From: Novosphingobium sp.
GTDB lineage: Bacteria; Pseudomonadota; Alphaproteobacteria; Sphingomonadales; Sphingomonadaceae
DNA: 64,000 nt
Direction of reading: 5' to 3'
NCBI GenBank assembly: GCA_024236175.1
Contig: JACKKY010000002.1
Location: forward strand, 831,674-895,673
Within the stretch, counting starts at the first letter, position 1, and the number at the start of each line of letters is the position of its first letter. The notes beneath the pieces are model-generated. The model did no database searches and was not told the origin of the DNA. It saw only the letters and a list, made by a program, of their open reading frames with translations. The position numbers were made by a program, and so were the translations under genes. This document shows, piece after piece, positions 8,522-16,922 of the stretch.

Positions 8522-9562
8522 ATGAGCACCATCATTTTCGCGTTTTCATATCAGTCTTTGTCGGGAAAACTTCCCCAGCATGAGCTGCTGAGCTTCAGGA
8601 ATCGCGAAGCAGAAGTGCCCTATCTCTCCCCGATGACCCGTTTGTTCAGGCAATCATTCCGCGGCGTCTTCGAAAGCGCCCGAAAATTCGATCATCAAGA
8701 GCCATCTGTTGAAATAGACAACACAAAAATAACGCTGAAGCATTGCGTCGCCTTCTCCGCTGCAGACAGAGGCCTTGAGAAAAACGAGAAGCCGGACCGT
8801 CTATTGGTCTTTGTTATAGATATAGAATCGAATTCCGAAGACACGGAAGCGGTAGACATTTGGAAGGATAACTTCCGCAATATTATACCAAAGCAAAATC
8901 TTGTGAGAGAATTCGGCTTCGGAAAATTACTGGATTGTTGCTCCACATACTCTGATCAAATCGTAGGACATACATCTGTAGACATAAATTTCCCGCTAGA
9001 AGGTCGAGAATTGACGTTTGGGGCGGTTTTTGCATTCTACGCGCTTGGCTGGCTGAGTGCGATCAGAATCGAACGCCGTCAATTATTTATGGAACTTGTT
9101 CCTGTTTCTGCAATGACTTTAAAATCCGGGCGAAGAATTGCAGACCAACGCGTGCGGATTATCGACCAACAGCGCCATTTCCTGACCGAAGACCGCACCA
9201 ACGACCTAGAGCTACGAAGATTCTGCAGCAGGTTGGCAAAAAAATACAATCTCCCTCAGAGATTTCAAAGGTCTCTAGAGATTCACCAGGCTTTCGAACA
9301 CCATTTGGACAATTCCGCAAAATTGCATAATGCAAGCCAGCTCGGATCGGTCGCAAACCTGATCTTTATCTTGACCATCCTGTCTGTGCCGATAGCATTT
9401 TTCAGCGCCATCGTCGCAATCGATGTCAAGAACGACATCTTCGTCAACGGACGTGAACTGATAAAGGACTTCAGGATCTATTCGGCATTCCTGGTCGGCG
9501 TCTTGTTCACGCTCATGCCTTTGATAACGTTGAGACTGCTGGATAAATTCCGCCAATGGTAG
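8522..9562 (+). CDS. Unknown protein with two C-terminal membrane helices, AT-rich
   Basis: I do not recognise this 346-residue protein. It has a soluble, polar N-terminal part of about 270 residues and two hydrophobic helices at the end (about 277-300 and 319-339) with a short loop between them and a cytoplasmic KFRQW tail. This layout recalls CorA-type or membrane-anchored effector proteins, but no GMN motif or enzymatic signature is seen. By eye G+C is about 40-50 percent, far below the neighbours, and Lys/Asn/Ile codons ending in A or T are common, so it was probably acquired horizontally. A strong GAGGAGG stands six bases before the ATG. It sits exactly where accD normally lies between trpA and folC. 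Confidence 0.75.
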   Translation: MSTIIFAFSYQSLSGKLPQHELLSFRNREAEVPYLSPMTRLFRQSFRGVFESARKFDHQEPSVEIDNTKITLKHCVAFSAADRGLEKNEKPDRLLVFVIDIESNSEDTEAVDIWKDNFRNIIPKQNLVREFGFGKLLDCCSTYSDQIVGHTSVDINFPLEGRELTFGAVFAFYALGWLSAIRIERRQLFMELVPVSAMTLKSGRRIADQRVRIIDQQRHFLTEDRTNDLELRRFCSRLAKKYNLPQRFQRSLEIHQAFEHHLDNSAKLHNASQLGSVANLIFILTILSVPIAFFSAIVAIDVKNDIFVNGRELIKDFRIYSAFLVGVLFTLMPLITLRLLDKFRQW

Positions 9563-9592
9563 GCTTCTTCAATCGCTGGGAGCCGAATCGCA

Positions 9593-10921
9593 ATGGCTGA
9601 CCAGGCTGTCTCAGACGATCCGAGGGTCCAAGCGCAGCTCGACCGGCTGAACGCGATGACAGCCGGGCATGACAAGCTCGGCCGCAAGCGACTGCGTCGC
9701 TTGCTTGAACGCCTTGGCGATCCGCATTTGCGCATGCCCCCGGTCTTCCACGTAGCGGGGACGAACGGCAAGGGATCCGTCTGCACCTATCTGAGGGAAG
9801 CCATTGCCGCCGCCGGCATGACTGCACATGTCTACACCAGCCCTCATCTGGTCAGGCTGAACGAGCGAATCCGCATCGCAAATCAGCTCGTGAGCGACGA
9901 GGAACTGGCCCGGCTTCTGTCCGACACGCTGGATGCCGTGGGCAATGACGAAACCACCTTCTTCGAGGCGACCACGGCTGCAGCTTTCCTGGCCTTTTCG
10001 CGGCACCCGGCTGATGCTTGCATCGTCGAAGTCGGCATTGGCGGGCGGCTGGATGCAACCAATGTGATTCCGGATGCGATTGCTTGCGGCATCGCCGAGA
10101 TCGGCATCGACCACCAGGAATACCTCGGAAACACGGTCGAAGAGATCGCCAGCGAAAAGGCAGGCATCGCCAAGCCCGGCGCTCCGCTTGTCACGCTTTC
10201 CTACAAGCCCCCCATCGAAGCTCGGATCGCCGAGGCAGCCACGGCTGTTGGAGCACCGATACTGGCGAAAGGCAGGGACTGGGATGCGAACTTTCTTGAC
10301 GGCAGGCTCCACTATCGCGACGCCGAGGGTGCGATGGAGTTGCCGATGCCCGCGCTGGTAGGCGCGCATCAGGCAGACAATGCCGGCCTTGCCATCGCCA
10401 TGATGCGTCATCAGCAAGTGCTGAAGATCGGGGAACAGGCGATCGAAACGGCCATGATACAGGCCAGGTGGCCGGCGCGCCTCTCGCTTCTAGGCCCGGG
10501 CCCGGTGACCGACCAGTTTGCGGAAGACTCCCAGCTCTGGCTCGACGGCGCTCATAATGTCACGGCGATGGAAGCCGTGGTCGAATTCATGCAGGGGCGG
10601 CTTGCGCCGGGGGCCAAGCTCCACATCATATTCGCCCTGCTCGATGACAAAGACGCGCACGGCGTGATGGGTTGTTTCGGAGCGGTGACCTGCGACATCA
10701 TCACCGTACCAATCGCCGGCTATCATTGCCGTCCGCCCGGCGAGCTGTGCGCAATCGCCCGGGAACTGAATCTGGATGCGAGGGAAGCTGCGGACTTCGC
10801 TGCAGCCCTCAAGACGATCGGCGATGAAGCCCGGTTGGAGAAACCGCTGACAATACTCATCACCGGCTCACTCTATCTTGCCGGGCAGGTGCTGCGCTTC
10901 AACCGGCAGGTGCCGGACTAG
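9593..10921 (+). CDS. folC: Bifunctional folylpolyglutamate/dihydrofolate synthase
   Basis: A 442-residue Mur-ligase-fold enzyme that adds glutamate to dihydropteroate and to reduced folates. The P-loop is in VAGTNGKGSV near residues 55-64, followed by the family blocks SPHLVRLNERI, GGRLDATN and IDHQEYLG, and the C-terminal LDGAHN domain start is near residue 317. ATG at 9593 has only a weak ribosome site. Its tail overlaps the convergent permease gene by 23 bases. Codon use returns to the genome norm here after the AT-rich gene upstream. Confidence 0.95.
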   Translation: MADQAVSDDPRVQAQLDRLNAMTAGHDKLGRKRLRRLLERLGDPHLRMPPVFHVAGTNGKGSVCTYLREAIAAAGMTAHVYTSPHLVRLNERIRIANQLVSDEELARLLSDTLDAVGNDETTFFEATTAAAFLAFSRHPADACIVEVGIGGRLDATNVIPDAIACGIAEIGIDHQEYLGNTVEEIASEKAGIAKPGAPLVTLSYKPPIEARIAEAATAVGAPILAKGRDWDANFLDGRLHYRDAEGAMELPMPALVGAHQADNAGLAIAMMRHQQVLKIGEQAIETAMIQARWPARLSLLGPGPVTDQFAEDSQLWLDGAHNVTAMEAVVEFMQGRLAPGAKLHIIFALLDDKDAHGVMGCFGAVTCDIITVPIAGYHCRPPGELCAIARELNLDAREAADFAAALKTIGDEARLEKPLTILITGSLYLAGQVLRFNRQVPD

Positions 10922-12602
10922 GCACGGGCCTGGCCAGTCGCGACTGGCGCCACCATTCGACGAAACAGAGCACGACCGCGACAAAGCCGATGGCAGTTGT
11001 CAGCAGGAACACTTCGTAATAGCCGCGCTGTTCGATCATCTTGCCCAGCGCGCCGCGGCCCAGCGTTCCCACCAGCAGCGTGAGCGACGAGACCAGCGCA
11101 TACTGCACCGCGCTGTATCCCTTCGAAACGATCGAGGAGAGATAGGCGACGAAGGCCGCACCCGCGATGCCCACCGCGACGTTCTCTCCGGCGATCGTCA
11201 CCATCAGCTTGGCGAGCCGGGCATCGCCGCCCAGGTGGCTCACCAGCCACGAGAAGCCTATCGCATCGCTGACCGCCTGCATGCGCGCGCCGCCGACGGC
11301 GAGGTCGGCATATAGCAGGTTGGTCAGGGCGGCGATGATCGCTCCAAGGGTCAGCGTCGCCATGCGTCCGATCACTGTCAGCAGGGTTCCGCCTAGAGCC
11401 AGGCCCAACATGAGCGCGCCGACGCCGAAGAACTTGGAGGCGACCGCGACCTCGTCCTTCGAATACTGCAGTTCACCCAGGTAGAACGGATAGGCGAAAC
11501 TGCCCCAGATCGAATCGGTGATGCGATAAGTCAGCACCAGCCCCAGCACCACGATCAACGCCCAGCCAAGCCTGCCGACGAAATCGGCCAGCGGCACCAC
11601 GAGTGCCCGGTAGCCGTGATCGACCAGACGGTCGAGCCCGGAGGAGACCGGCGCGGCCTGCCTGAGCACGTATCGGCCAGCCTTTTTCAGATACACCAGC
11701 CATGCAGCGATAATGGCCGGCAGGATTACGGTAGCGACCACCACCAGCGGCCCGCGGGTGGCGATGAAAGCAACCGAATCGGGGCGGGTTGCGGGATCGC
11801 TGCCGAGCGAGCGGACCATGAAGACGCCCACGGTGATCAACGCCCAAGCCCAGAGCAATCCGATCAGCAGCAAGGCCCATTTGCGGATTCGCGGCTCGAT
11901 CTCGCCCGGCTGGCGCAGCTCGGCCAGTTCGTCCGCTTCGGGACCGATATGCTGCACGCCTTCACGGGTATCGGGCGCGAACAGGCTGGCCAGGCCGATG
12001 ACCGCCATGATCGCGCCCATGCTGGCGTAAACGGTAGGCCAGCTCGTCCGCTCGGCAAGGAACAGCGCCAATGCACCACCCACCAGGGCGGCGATACGGT
12101 AGCCCATCTGGTATACGGTCGAGAGCATGTCGATCGTCGCTTCCTCGTCGGCGACGTCAACACGCCAGGCGTCGACGACCACGTCCTGCGTGGCCGAAGC
12201 AAAGGCACCGATTCCCGCGAGGAGCGAGAACCAGCCCAGCGACTTCAACGGATCGAGCGTCGAGAGGACGAGCAGGATCACTCCCAGCAGCAGTTGCGCG
12301 ACCACGATCCATTGCTTGCGGCGCCCCAGCCGCTTGATCAGCGGGAGGTCGATACGATCAAGCAGCGGCGACCACAGGAACTTGAAGGCATAGGCAAGGC
12401 CGATCAGCGAGAAGACGCCCATCGTCTCCAGATCGACTTCGGCATCGGAGAGCCACGCGTAGAGCGTCCCCAGCAGCAGGGCGTAGGGCAGTCCGGCGGC
12501 AAACCCGAATATCGCCATATAGCCGGTTTTCGGACTTCCCAGCGCGGCAAGGATGCGGCGCCATCCGGGCTTTTGCGGCTGTTCGGCAGCGGTTTCGGCC
12601 AC
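10899..12602 (-). CDS. AmpG-like major facilitator permease
   Basis: A 567-residue polytopic inner-membrane protein. It starts with SPKTGYMAIFGFAAGLPYALLLGTLYAWL, the hallmark first helix of AmpG muropeptide permeases (quoted here in part: FAAGLPYALLL), and contains the LLDRIDLP and GRRKQW loop motif and FASATQDVVVDAWR on helix 5. AmpG imports GlcNAc-anhydromuropeptides for cell-wall recycling; in some bacteria this feeds beta-lactamase induction. Longer than E. coli AmpG owing to extra loop sequence between residues 215 and 330. GTG at 12602 is preferred over a GTG 33 bases upstream because AAGGGAGGG lies eight bases before it. An MFS transporter with another substrate remains possible. Confidence 0.82.
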   Translation of the reverse strand: MAETAAEQPQKPGWRRILAALGSPKTGYMAIFGFAAGLPYALLLGTLYAWLSDAEVDLETMGVFSLIGLAYAFKFLWSPLLDRIDLPLIKRLGRRKQWIVVAQLLLGVILLVLSTLDPLKSLGWFSLLAGIGAFASATQDVVVDAWRVDVADEEATIDMLSTVYQMGYRIAALVGGALALFLAERTSWPTVYASMGAIMAVIGLASLFAPDTREGVQHIGPEADELAELRQPGEIEPRIRKWALLLIGLLWAWALITVGVFMVRSLGSDPATRPDSVAFIATRGPLVVVATVILPAIIAAWLVYLKKAGRYVLRQAAPVSSGLDRLVDHGYRALVVPLADFVGRLGWALIVVLGLVLTYRITDSIWGSFAYPFYLGELQYSKDEVAVASKFFGVGALMLGLALGGTLLTVIGRMATLTLGAIIAALTNLLYADLAVGGARMQAVSDAIGFSWLVSHLGGDARLAKLMVTIAGENVAVGIAGAAFVAYLSSIVSKGYSAVQYALVSSLTLLVGTLGRGALGKMIEQRGYYEVFLLTTAIGFVAVVLCFVEWWRQSRLARPVPSPAPAG

Positions 12603-12698
12603 TGGCGACCCTCCCTTTCCTCGAAGAGCCCACACTTAACGTCGCTGCGGCTGATGGGAAGGCTGGATGCGGCGGCCCTCAACAGCTAAGTGCCGCCG

Positions 12699-13610
12699 AT
12701 GCCAAGAGCAGACAAACCCAAGGGTGACGACCCGGCACCGCGCAGCGGAGAGAGAATCGCCAAGCTGCTAGCCCGTGCAGGCGTCGCCAGCCGGCGCGAG
12801 GCCGAGCGGATGATCGCGGACGGCCGCATCAAGATCGGCGACCAGCCGGTCACGACGCCGGCGACGCTGCTGGCAAACCTCAAAGGCGTTACGGTCGACG
12901 GCAAGCCCGTGAAAGCGCCCGAACCGCCCAGGCTGTTCGCGTTCCACAAGCCGGCCGGGCTCATCACCGCCGAGCGCGACCCCGCCGGCCGGCCGACGAT
13001 CTATACAGCGCTGCGCAACGCCCTGCCGAAGGGAACGCCGCGGCTGATGCCGGTAGGGCGGCTCGATCTGAACACCGAAGGTCTGCTGCTGCTTACCAAC
13101 GACGGGGAACTGAAGCGGGCGATGGAATTGCCGTCCACGGGCGTCCCCCGCAGCTACCGGGCCAGGACGTTCGGCGATATTTCCCAGAACCGGCTCGACG
13201 AGCTGATCGAAGGCGTCACCATTGACGGCGTGCGCTACGGCAGGATCGACGCCAATCTCGATCGCAAGACCGGCCGCAACCAGTGGATCGAATTGACCCT
13301 GACCGAAGGCAAGAACCGTGAAGTGCGCCGGGTGCTCGAACATCTCGGCCTTCAAGTCAGCCGGTTGATCCGGGTCGGCTATGGTCCCTTCTATCTCGAC
13401 GATCTGCCGAGAGGTACCGCAGTCGAAATCAGGCAATCGGATGTGGAACGCTTCCGCAAATCCCTGAAGCGAGTAGTCCCTCACCCCCCGGCCCCCTCCT
13501 CTGAAGAGAAGGGGGCTTCGCGCCGCAGACCTCCTCGCCCTCCTGTTCAGAGGAGGGGGCCGGGGGGTGAAAGGCAGCACACTGCAAGGCGCAGGAAACC
13601 GCGCCCATGA
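12699..13610 (+). CDS. RluB/RsuA-family rRNA pseudouridine synthase
   Basis: About 303 residues. An N-terminal S4 RNA-binding domain (ERIAKLLARAGVASRREAE to about residue 65) precedes the catalytic domain, with the active-site aspartate in GRLDLNTEGLLLLTNDGE near residue 123. The family isomerises a uridine in 16S or 23S rRNA; RluB (23S U2605) is the likeliest role. ATG at 12699 or the in-frame GTG at 12690 could start it. The last 45 residues are not family sequence: the frame runs through a palindromic repeat (13481-13570), giving a Pro/Arg-rich tail. The stop overlaps rsmD by four bases. Confidence 0.9.
   Translation: MPRADKPKGDDPAPRSGERIAKLLARAGVASRREAERMIADGRIKIGDQPVTTPATLLANLKGVTVDGKPVKAPEPPRLFAFHKPAGLITAERDPAGRPTIYTALRNALPKGTPRLMPVGRLDLNTEGLLLLTNDGELKRAMELPSTGVPRSYRARTFGDISQNRLDELIEGVTIDGVRYGRIDANLDRKTGRNQWIELTLTEGKNREVRRVLEHLGLQVSRLIRVGYGPFYLDDLPRGTAVEIRQSDVERFRKSLKRVVPHPPAPSSEEKGASRRRPPRPPVQRRGPGGERQHTARRRKPRP
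13481..13570. repeat. Perfect 25-bp inverted repeat element inside a coding region
   Basis: The left arm (13481-13505, starting TCACCCCCCGG) and right arm (13546-13570, ending CCGGGGGGTGA) are exact reverse complements over 25 bases, with a 40-base spacer. The element lies wholly within the 3' end of the pseudouridine synthase gene and keeps its frame open. It resembles dispersed palindromic or REP-like elements; only one copy was seen in this window. Confidence 0.9.
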
Positions 13611-14155
13611 GCCTGCGGATCATTTCCGGCCAGTGGCGCGGGCGCAGACTTCTCGCGCCGGAAGGCGATACCACCCGGCCCACCGCAGATCGCACCCGAG
13701 AAACCCTGTTTTCGATGCTGGCGAGCCGTCTCGGCAGTTTCGAGGACCTTGCCGTCGCAGACCTGTTCGCCGGCTCGGGCGCTCTGGGTCTCGAAGCGCT
13801 GTCGCGCGGCGCGGCAAGCTGCATCTTCGTGGAGCAGGATCCGCCGGCGATACGGGCGCTCAGGCGCAACATCCTTACGATGCGGGCCCAGGCGCAATGC
13901 GATGTCCGGGCAATCTCGGTGATGGCGCTTGGCCCGGCGAAACAGCCGCTGGACCTGATTTTCATGGACCCGCCTTATGACACCGGCGCGGGCGCAGTGG
14001 CGCTCGACAAGCTCAACCGCCTCGGCTGGATTGCCCCTTCAAGCTGGATCAGCGTCGAAACCTCCCGCAACGAGGAATTGCGGGTGAAGGGCTTCGAAGT
14101 CGAGACGGTGCGCGACGCCGGCAAGGCGCGCCTGCATCTGCTCCGGCCGGAATAG
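13607..14155 (+). CDS. rsmD: 16S rRNA (guanine-966-N2)-methyltransferase
   Basis: A 182-residue class I SAM-dependent methyltransferase that modifies G966 of 16S rRNA in the 30S subunit. It begins with the family signature MSLRIISGQWRGRRL and RPTADRTRETLFSML, binds SAM through VADLFAGSGALGLEALSRGA (about residues 48-66), and has the catalytic DPPY at residues about 124-127. ATG overlaps the stop of the preceding synthase gene, so the two ribosomal RNA modification genes are cotranscribed. Two bases separate its stop from a convergent gene remnant. Confidence 0.94.
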   Translation: MSLRIISGQWRGRRLLAPEGDTTRPTADRTRETLFSMLASRLGSFEDLAVADLFAGSGALGLEALSRGAASCIFVEQDPPAIRALRRNILTMRAQAQCDVRAISVMALGPAKQPLDLIFMDPPYDTGAGAVALDKLNRLGWIAPSSWISVETSRNEELRVKGFEVETVRDAGKARLHLLRPE

Positions 14156-14157
14156 CC

Positions 14158-14466
14158 CTATTTTTCGTCCTTTTCGTCGCCGGACTGCTCTTCGGGCAGC
14201 GGCCTGTCGATCTCGCTGGCGGGTTTTCCGGGCCAGTAGTCGATGGCCCGGTTGCCCTGGTCGAGCCCGATCTCTCGCGGGTTGACGCAGCCGTCGGTCT
14301 TTTCCGGCGTACATACGTCCATGACGAAGCCGTCGAACTTCACCTTGGTGGCGCCGCCCTGCGCATCGCGTTCGAGAACTTCAACGTCCTTTGGCCTTTC
14401 GTCGGCCAGGACAGGCGCCGGGAGGTAGACAATCACAAGGCCGAGAGTTCAAAGCAGTTCCTTCAT
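14158..14466 (-). pseudogene. Small secreted protein gene with TGA in its signal peptide
   Basis: Read from ATG at 14466, which has AGGAG eight bases upstream, the frame gives MKELL, a TGA at 14449-14451, then TLGLVIVYLPAPVLA followed by a polar mature part ending EEQSGDEKDEK. Ignoring the stop, this is a textbook signal peptide cleaved after VLA, so the gene seems to have been a roughly 102-residue exported protein (mature part with two cysteines) broken by one nonsense change at codon 6. An in-frame GTG at 14436 could restart translation, but would lose the basic N-terminus and has no ribosome site. I do not recognise the mature protein. Sequencing error is the alternative. Confidence 0.6.
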
Positions 14467-14563
14467 GAAATCGCTCCTGTGCGTGCGAGCATGGTGGCGG
14501 CCAAAACTCGCGTACGCAAGCATTGGCCCGGCCAAGGTACTGCCCCTTGCGCTGCGATGCCCT

Positions 14564-14578
14564 GTTCCCTAGCTGTTC
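14564..14578 (+). promoter_or_regulatory. LexA (SOS) box of uvrD
   Basis: GTTC-CCTAGCT-GTTC matches the alphaproteobacterial LexA operator GTTC-N7-GTTC exactly. It ends four bases before the GTG start of uvrD. A possible promoter TTGCGC (14547-14552), 17-base spacer, TAGCTG (14570-14575) overlaps the box and would place the transcript start at or next to the start codon. UvrD is a known SOS gene in several bacteria. Confidence 0.75.
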
Positions 14579-14582
14579 GCAT

Positions 14583-16886
14583 GTGTCCCAGCCTGCCGCG
14601 CCTCCTGCCGAATCACTCGACAACGATCCCCTGCTCGCCGGGCTGAACCCGCCTCAGCGCGAAGCTGTGCTGACGACGGAAGGACCGCTGCTGATGCTGG
14701 CCGGGGCCGGTACCGGCAAGACGGCTGCCCTCACGGCACGCCTCGCCCACCTGATTCGTTCGCGGCTGGCATGGCCGTCGGAAATCCTGTGCGTCACCTT
14801 CACGAACAAGGCAGCGCGCGAAATGCGCGAAAGGGTCGGCCAGCTGATCGGCCCGGCCGTGGAAGGGATGCCCTTCCTGGGCACGTTCCACTCGATCGCA
14901 GCAAGGATGCTGAGGCGCCACGCGGAACTCGTCGGGCTTCAGTCGAACTACACGATCATCGACACGGACGACCAGCTGCGACTCCTGAAGCAGCTCATCC
15001 AGGCCAACGACCTCGACGAGAAGCGCTGGCCGGCGCGCCAGCTCGCCGGCTGCATTGACCGCTGGAAGAACCGCGGGCTCAATCCTGGCGATCTCGACGC
15101 CGCCGAGAACGAGGCATACGCCAACGGCCAGGGCCAGAAATTCTACCAGCTCTATCAGGACCGTCTGAAAGCGCTGAACGCCTGCGATTTCGGCGACCTG
15201 CTGCTGCACATGCTCAACATTTTCCGCCAGCATCGCGACGTGCTGGAGCAATACCAGCAGCGGTTCAAATACGTCCTCGTCGACGAATATCAGGATACCA
15301 ACCAGGTGCAGTATCTGTGGCTGCGCCTGCTCGCGCAGGGACGGCAGAACATCTGCGTCGTGGGCGATGACGATCAATCGATCTATTCCTGGCGCGGCGC
15401 CGAGATCGCCAACATCCTGCGTTTCGAGAAAGACTTTCCCGGCGCGAAAGTGATCCGTCTCGAGCAGAACTACCGCTCGACGCCGGAAATCCTCGCCGCC
15501 GCGTCCGGGCTCATCCGCTCCAACAGCGAGCGCCTCGGCAAGACGCTCTGGACCGAGCGCCACGCCGGCGACAAGCTGCGCGTGATCGGCGTATGGGACG
15601 GACCGGAGGAAGCGCGGCGCGTCGGCGACGAGATCGAACGGCTGGAGCGAGAAGGCGCCCCGCTCGACCGGATCGCCATCCTCGTTCGCGCCCAGTTCCA
15701 GACCCGCGAGTTCGAAGACCGTTTCATAACGATCGGACTCAACTATCGGATTATCGGGGGTTTCCGCTTCTACGAGCGTGCCGAGATCCGCGATGCCCTC
15801 GCCTATCTCAGAGTGATCGCCCAGCCTTCCGACGACCTGGCTTTCGAGCGCATCTACAACACGCCGAAACGCGGGCTGGGCGACAAGGCGCTGGAAAAGC
15901 TCCACCGCCATGCGCGGGCGCGTGGCCTGCCGCTCGCCGCCGCCGCAATCGACATCGCCGACAGCGACGAGCTTCCTGCCCGCGCCCGCAATACCGTGCT
16001 GGCCCTGATGCGCGACTTCGCCCGGTGGCGCGATCTATCCAAGAGCGTGAGCCCGGCCGAACTCGCGCGCACGGTGCTCGACGAATCCGGATATACCGAA
16101 GCGCTGCAGGCCCAGCGCACCGCCGAGGCCGCGGGCAGGCTGGAGAACCTGTCGGAACTCGCCCGGGCGATGGAGGACTACGAAACCCTCGGCGACTTCC
16201 TCGAGCATGTCAGCCTGATCATGGACAACGACGCGGCCGACGACGTCGAGAAAGTCACGATCATGACGATGCACGCGGCCAAGGGGCTCGAATTCGATAA
16301 CGTCTTCCTGCCTGGCTGGGAGGAAGGCATCTTTCCGTCGCAGCGTTCCCTGGACGAAGGCGGTCTTGCCAGCCTCGAGGAAGAACGCCGCCTGGCCTAC
16401 GTGGCAATCACCCGGGCGCGGCGGCGCTGCACTATCCTGCATGCCGCGAACCGGCGCATCTACGGGCAGTGGACCAGTTCGATCCCCTCACGGTTCATCG
16501 AGGAACTGCCCGACGAACATGTCGCGCAGGAGACCACGCTGACCGGAGGCGCATCGATGTGGCGGGCGCAATGGTCGGAACAATCCGATCCCTTCGCCGA
16601 TGTCGCCCGGGCCCGCCCCTCGCACGCGATGAGCCGCGGCCCGGGCTGGCAGCGCGCCGCTTCGCAGAGCTACGATCCGACCCCGCGCCGCCTGGCCGAA
16701 CCGTCCCGCAGCGCGGCAAGCTATGCCGCAAAGCCCCGCACCGACATCGCCGTCGGCGCGCGGGTGTTTCACGAGAAGTTCGGCTACGGCACGGTCGCCG
16801 CGCAGGAAGGCAACAAGCTGGAAATCGACTTCGAGCAGACCGGCCGCAAGCGCGTCATCGACAGCTTCGTGAAGATCGCCGAGTAG
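14583..16886 (+). CDS. uvrD: ATP-dependent 3'-5' DNA helicase UvrD/PcrA
   Basis: A 767-residue superfamily 1A helicase that unwinds DNA in nucleotide-excision and mismatch repair. Motifs in order: LNPPQREAV (Q motif), AGAGTGKT (Walker A, near residue 40), TFTNKAAREM (Ia), VDEYQDTNQVQ (II), DDDQSIYSWRGA (III), LEQNYRS (IV), MTMHAAKGLEFDNVF (V) and YVAITRAR (VI). The C-terminus ends in a Tudor-like RNA-polymerase-binding domain (VGARVFHEKFGYGTV). GTG at 14583 is chosen over an in-frame TTG at 14523 because a LexA box and likely promoter lie between them. Confidence 0.95.
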   Translation: MSQPAAPPAESLDNDPLLAGLNPPQREAVLTTEGPLLMLAGAGTGKTAALTARLAHLIRSRLAWPSEILCVTFTNKAAREMRERVGQLIGPAVEGMPFLGTFHSIAARMLRRHAELVGLQSNYTIIDTDDQLRLLKQLIQANDLDEKRWPARQLAGCIDRWKNRGLNPGDLDAAENEAYANGQGQKFYQLYQDRLKALNACDFGDLLLHMLNIFRQHRDVLEQYQQRFKYVLVDEYQDTNQVQYLWLRLLAQGRQNICVVGDDDQSIYSWRGAEIANILRFEKDFPGAKVIRLEQNYRSTPEILAAASGLIRSNSERLGKTLWTERHAGDKLRVIGVWDGPEEARRVGDEIERLEREGAPLDRIAILVRAQFQTREFEDRFITIGLNYRIIGGFRFYERAEIRDALAYLRVIAQPSDDLAFERIYNTPKRGLGDKALEKLHRHARARGLPLAAAAIDIADSDELPARARNTVLALMRDFARWRDLSKSVSPAELARTVLDESGYTEALQAQRTAEAAGRLENLSELARAMEDYETLGDFLEHVSLIMDNDAADDVEKVTIMTMHAAKGLEFDNVFLPGWEEGIFPSQRSLDEGGLASLEEERRLAYVAITRARRRCTILHAANRRIYGQWTSSIPSRFIEELPDEHVAQETTLTGGASMWRAQWSEQSDPFADVARARPSHAMSRGPGWQRAASQSYDPTPRRLAEPSRSAASYAAKPRTDIAVGARVFHEKFGYGTVAAQEGNKLEIDFEQTGRKRVIDSFVKIAE

Positions 16887-16922
16887 CGCGATAACCACTC
16901 CCTGCACGGGATCGGGGTTTGT

